In this document: positions 7,679-10,068 of the stretch, piece by piece
Layout of the letters: each line of letters starts with the position of its first letter
How positions within the stretch are numbered: the first letter of the stretch is position 1
DNA from: Fen-999 sp964469455
GTDB taxonomy: Bacteria; Pseudomonadota; Gammaproteobacteria; Burkholderiales; Rhodocyclaceae
DNA length: 10,068 nt
Reading direction: 5' to 3'
NCBI GenBank assembly: GCA_964469455.1
Contig: CAYXZX010000098.1
Location: forward strand, 1 to 10,068
Notes under the pieces: model-generated
What the model saw: only the letters and a program-made list of their open reading frames with translations
Told to the model about the DNA's origin: nothing
The model's database searches: none
Translations under genes and position numbers: made by a program

Positions 7679-8833
7679 TCAGCCCATCGCGTAGCGCACC
7701 AGCGCGTCCTTGACGATGGGCAGCCGTTGGGTCAGGTTCAGGCCGATGTTGCGTAGCGTCGGCAGCGGTCCGGCGGTTGGTGCGAAGAGCTTTTGCAATC
7801 CGTCGGTGACCGATTGTAGCGCCACCACTTCTTCCCTGCGCGTCCGCTCGTAACGCCGCAGCCAAGCGAGATCGCCACAGTCAACGTGCTCGGGGCAGGT
7901 CGTCAGCGTTTCAGCCAGGATCAACGCGTCCTGAAAACCGAGGTTGATGCCGTGGCCGGACAGCGGGTGGATGGCATGGGCGGCATCGCCGATCAGCGCC
8001 AGTCGTGGAGCCACCATCCGCGGCGCGCGCATGAGGCGCAGGGGAAATGCCACCGGCGGCGTGACGGGCGACAGTGCGCCGAATCGGCGCTCGCCGGCAT
8101 CGGCAACGCGGTCGCAGAAGGCCGCCGGCGCCAGCGCCAGCAATTCCGCGGCGTGTGCCGCAGGGGTGGACCAGACGATGGAAATCAGAGTGCCCGGCAG
8201 CGGCAGGCAGGCCAGCACGCCGTCATGGCGGAACCACTGGCAGGCGACCTGGCGGTGCGGCTTCTCGATAGCAAAGTTCGCCACCACGCCATGCTGGTCG
8301 TAGGGCTTGAAACTGACGGCAATGCCGGCCGCGGTTCGCGTCCACGAATCGGCGCCGTCGGCCGCGACGACCAGCTTGCCCTTCAACTCATGGCCATCGG
8401 CCAGCGTCAGCGTAGCGGCCCCGTCGTCGAAAGTCAGCCCTCGCGGCACGCCGGGGCAGAGCAGCGTGACATTGCCTTGGCGCCTGGCCGTTTCCCAAAG
8501 TTCGCGCTGCATCAACGAGGCTTCGACAATCCATGCGAGCTCGGAAACGCCGACGTCGTACGCCGAGAAGTCGAGTCGGCCGCCGGCATCGCCGTGAACT
8601 TCCATGGCCGCAACCGGGGTCATTCTGGTACCGTCGAGATGGCCCCACGCACCGATTCGGTCTAGAAACCGGGCATTGGCCGGGCTGATGGCATAGATGC
8701 GCGCGTCCCAGCCATCCGGAGCCACGGGCGGACGAGCCTCGACCAGCGCGATCGACAGGCGGCTTCGCTTCAAGGCGACAGCCAGCGCCAGGCCAGCCAG
8801 ACCGCCGCCAACGATCACGACATCGAATTTCAT
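7679..8833 (-). CDS. FAD-dependent UbiH/UbiF/COQ6-family hydroxylase
   Basis: A 384-residue flavoprotein monooxygenase of the family that hydroxylates the aromatic ring during ubiquinone biosynthesis, using O2 and a reduced pyridine nucleotide. Visible motifs: the dinucleotide-binding GxGxxG at 9-14 directly after the first strand, the acidic end of strand 2 at Glu33, the Asp-Gly motif at 159-160, and the long FAD/ribityl motif GDAAHAIHP...GHGINLGFQDA at 282-303, which is the UbiH-family signature. Length fits the family (about 380-400). The start is the ATG at 8833, preceded by GGAAGA; a longer frame begins at 8881 but adds 16 residues before the universal N-terminal strand and would run into the tRNA promoter. 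It heads the hydroxylase-dsbC-methyltransferase operon. Which ring position it modifies (UbiH, UbiI, UbiF or UbiM type) cannot be decided from motifs, so no symbol is given. Confidence 0.92.
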   Translation of the reverse strand: MKFDVVIVGGGLAGLALAVALKRSRLSIALVEARPPVAPDGWDARIYAISPANARFLDRIGAWGHLDGTRMTPVAAMEVHGDAGGRLDFSAYDVGVSELAWIVEASLMQRELWETARRQGNVTLLCPGVPRGLTFDDGAATLTLADGHELKGKLVVAADGADSWTRTAAGIAVSFKPYDQHGVVANFAIEKPHRQVACQWFRHDGVLACLPLPGTLISIVWSTPAAHAAELLALAPAAFCDRVADAGERRFGALSPVTPPVAFPLRLMRAPRMVAPRLALIGDAAHAIHPLSGHGINLGFQDALILAETLTTCPEHVDCGDLAWLRRYERTRREEVVALQSVTDGLQKLFAPTAGPLPTLRNIGLNLTQRLPIVKDALVRYAMG

Positions 8834-8859
8834 GGATTCTTCCGGCACCGGTGGTCGCC

Positions 8860-8889
8860 TTGACAAGAAGCGCAGGGGCAAAGGATAAT
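8860..8889 (+). promoter_or_regulatory. Promoter of the tRNA-Met gene
   Basis: A perfect TTGACA -35 box (8860-8865) and a GATAAT -10 box (8884-8889, 5 of 6) are 18 bp apart. A run of G and C follows directly (8890-8897), the GC-rich discriminator typical of stable-RNA promoters under stringent control. The predicted start is about 7 nt before the mature tRNA 5' end at 8903. The promoter sits in the 69-bp gap between the divergent hydroxylase gene and the tRNA. Confidence 0.75.
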
Positions 8890-8902
8890 CGCGCCCCTTC
8901 GC

Positions 8903-8979
8903 GGTGATGTAGCTCAGCTGGTTAGAGCGACGGATTCATAATCCGTAGGTCGAGGGTTCAAGTCCCCCCATCACCACCA
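8903..8979 (+). tRNA. tRNA-Met (anticodon CAT), probably elongator
   Basis: 77 nt fold into a full cloverleaf. The acceptor stem GGTGATG (8903-8909) pairs perfectly with CATCACC (8969-8975), with discriminator A at 8976 and an encoded CCA at 8977-8979. The D stem is GCTC/GAGC, and the anticodon stem ACGGA/TCCGT encloses TTCATAA with CAT at 8937-8939. The T loop is TTCAAGT (8957-8963). The T stem has one A-C mismatch (8953 with 8967). A perfectly paired first base pair argues against initiator tRNA. The CAT anticodon could also belong to the lysidine-modified tRNA-Ile2, but the acceptor sequence does not resemble the usual Ile2 form. Confidence 0.95.
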
Positions 8980-8987
8980 GACTATTC

Positions 8988-9017
8988 AAGGGCTTGACCG
9001 CAAGGTCAGGCCCTTTT
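8988..9017 (+). terminator. Rho-independent terminator after tRNA-Met
   Basis: A 12-bp stem (8988-8999 with 9004-9015, one G-T pair, otherwise perfect) is closed by a GCAA tetraloop at 9000-9003; the run TTTT (9014-9017) starts in the last two stem bases. It lies 8 bp after the tRNA CCA end. The minus-strand integrase stop codon (9006-9008) is inside the 3' arm. On the minus strand no clear U-run follows, so it acts mainly on the tRNA transcript. Confidence 0.85.
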
Positions 9018-9731
9018 CGCTTCCGACCGTAGAAAAAACGTAGGAAACTCTAGCACGTTTCCCCCGCTCCCTCCGCCGGTCGTTCCGGGGTGACGCTCGA
9101 TTCGCGCAGCCGCAGCGGCTAGATGCTCCGTCGCAAACTTCGCGTATCGATCCACCATACTCCGCGACTTCCATCCGCCCAAGTCTTTCAGCTCGTCGCA
9201 GGACGTTCCCGCCTGCCGATGCCAAGAGGCCCAGGTGTGCCGCAGGTCATGAAAGCGAAAATCCTTGATGCCCGCTTTCGCCAACGCCGTTAGCCAAGCC
9301 GAATTGCTAACCTGCCAACGAATTGGCTGACCCCGGAACGTAAAACAGTAGCGAGGATGTTTCCCTCGCTGCTCTTCCAGAACAGCTACCGCGTCTTTGT
9401 TCAACGGCACGCCTCGCGGCGTTCCATTCTTCGTTTGATTCAACCAGGCCGTTTGTCTGTCCAAATCGACCCGCTCCCATTCCAGTCCGGTGATCTCACG
9501 AGCCCGGCAGCCCGTCGCCAGCGCAAACTTCACCAGCGCTGCAAGATGATCCGGACACGCTTCGACAAGCCTGTCCGCTTCCTCTTCGGTTAGCCATCGG
9601 TCCCGCTCAACCTCTCCTGTCAGCAAGCGAACCTTGGGGAAGTTGTCGATCCACTGCCATTCGTCCCGTGCCATGCGCAACAGGCATCGCACGGTGGCGA
9701 GATAGCGATTGACCGTCTGGGTGCGCCACCT
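9006..9731 (-). pseudogene. Tyrosine recombinase (phage-type integrase), 5'-truncated
   Basis: Recognisable integrase sequence runs from about 9731 to the TGA at 9006. It covers the end of the core-binding domain (a Thr-Val-Asn-Arg-Tyr helix near 9704-9720) and the whole catalytic domain. From the first possible start (GTG at 9692, 228 residues) the catalytic set is complete: Arg63, Lys88, His148, Arg151, Trp174 in the second-histidine position (common in proteobacterial prophage integrases) and the nucleophile Tyr183. Full-length relatives are about 330-400 residues, so the arm-binding and most of the core-binding region is missing. No other frame on the minus strand upstream carries the lost part, so this is truncation rather than a frameshift. 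The C-terminal tail (200-228) is Gly-rich and extends past the usual end. Whether the remnant is translated from GTG 9692 or ATG 9674 is unclear. Confidence 0.75.
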
Positions 9732-9758
9732 TGTAACACAGCACCCAACAAATACGGG

Positions 9759-10068
9759 ATGGGCGGAATCGGTCCATCGAAGGGGAAGGACGGGTCGGGT
9801 GGTGATTTTCGTCTGCTTCGCCTTGCAGTCGATAGCCTTTATCTGTCCTTCCCCGGCAAACTCGCCGAGACCGTCGAACGTCAGCTAAAGAAGGCCAAGC
9901 AGGAAGCTCAGTCGCCCGAGTATTTCGAGCAGGCCAATGCGACTTTCTACGCGGACGGTCATCTGCTCCACGTCTCGTCAAGGGGTGCTTCCTACTTTCC
10001 CTATATCTTGCAGGATGCCCGGTTTCGAATTCAGGTGGCGTCCTCCAAGGTCAAGAAACTGCCGCTGA
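9759..10068 (+). CDS. Accessory-element protein of unknown function, 3' end outside the window
   Basis: An open frame from ATG 9759 runs off the right edge; 103 codons are visible. I judge it real because its composition is that of a soluble globular protein: a Gly/Ser/Lys-rich start (2-15), a hydrophobic strand-like part (17-31), a charged amphipathic helix (35-60), and alternating hydrophobic and aromatic segments (62-103). The opposite strand gives no domain I recognise. It carries no certain motif; the layout faintly recalls replication-initiation-type proteins of phages and integrative elements, a weak impression only. The ribosome site before ATG 9759 is poor. The frame is also open upstream (through 9702-9758) without a stop or an ATG, so the true start may have been lost at the junction with the integrase remnant. 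It is probably cargo or a core gene of the same element. Confidence 0.6.
   Translation, partial: MGGIGPSKGKDGSGGDFRLLRLAVDSLYLSFPGKLAETVERQLKKAKQEAQSPEYFEQANATFYADGHLLHVSSRGASYFPYILQDARFRIQVASSKVKKLPL

Larger units (their letters stand above)
8957..10068. mobile_element. tRNA-proximal end of an integrated genetic element (partial)
   Basis: A tyrosine recombinase gene lies 26 bp from the 3' end of tRNA-Met and converges on it, the standard layout for an island or prophage inserted at a tRNA gene. The 3' part of the tRNA gene (from the T loop, 8957-8979) would be the attachment core and so the left boundary. The right boundary and second core copy are outside the window. The element seems rearranged: the integrase is cut short and meets an oppositely oriented gene at about 9725-9758. 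That integration is tRNA-targeted is inferred from layout. Confidence 0.6.

Noticed and set aside
8834..8881. 16-codon N-terminal extension of the FAD hydroxylase
   Set aside because: Family proteins begin directly at the FAD-binding strand, a good ribosome site precedes ATG 8833, and the extension overlaps the tRNA promoter.
9607..9981. 124-codon minus-strand frame that might be the missing integrase N-terminus in a shifted frame
   Set aside because: Its translation shows no integrase features and overlaps the better plus-strand frame. The integrase break is therefore read as truncation.
1..10068. CRISPR arrays, insertion sequences, long direct repeats
   Set aside because: I scanned by eye on both strands and saw no regularly spaced repeats, transposase genes or terminal inverted repeats.

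Overview
The window reads as a chromosomal segment of a high-GC betaproteobacterium, most likely of the Rhodocyclales type. That rests on recognising the protein families, the Q-biosynthesis-type hydroxylase and periplasmic DsbC gene pair, and the GC-rich codon use; it is not a database match. Seven protein genes, one tRNA gene and one partial gene at the right edge account for nearly all of it. No stretch over 300 bases lacks a gene.

Left (1-3815, minus strand): a full-length single-chain pyruvate carboxylase (pyc, 1151 aa), followed 38 bp downstream by a small cysteine-rich DUF3079-type protein. Bases 1-72 hold no gene I can support.

Centre (3816-6308): a 165-bp divergent promoter region, then the most unusual gene of the window on the plus strand. 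It is a 775-aa three-domain protein: an N-terminal cyclic-nucleotide-binding-like sensor fold, an acetate/propionate kinase, and a PduL-type phosphotransacylase. One chain therefore carries both steps of the acetyl-CoA, acetyl-phosphate, acetate pathway plus a probable regulatory domain. The PduL active site looks intact. In the kinase the acetyl-phosphate-side residues are kept, while the nucleotide/phosphate-binding motifs are altered, so the phosphoryl partner may not be ordinary ATP. It is divergent from pyc, whose product makes oxaloacetate from pyruvate and is in many organisms activated by acetyl-CoA. The two transcripts could therefore balance acetyl-CoA and anaplerotic flux.

Right-centre (6293-8833, minus strand): a compact operon running ubiH-family FAD hydroxylase, dsbC-type disulfide isomerase, then a class I SAM methyltransferase. 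The methyltransferase overlaps the end of the kinase fusion tail to tail by 16 bp.

Right (8860-10068): a tRNA-Met(CAT) gene with a strong promoter (perfect -35, GC-rich discriminator) and a hairpin terminator. A tyrosine recombinase gene lies convergent to it, with its stop codon inside the terminator. The integrase keeps its catalytic domain but has lost its N-terminal DNA-binding part. Where that homology stops, a plus-strand gene begins and runs off the window. This is the tRNA-proximal end of an integrated, rearranged element.
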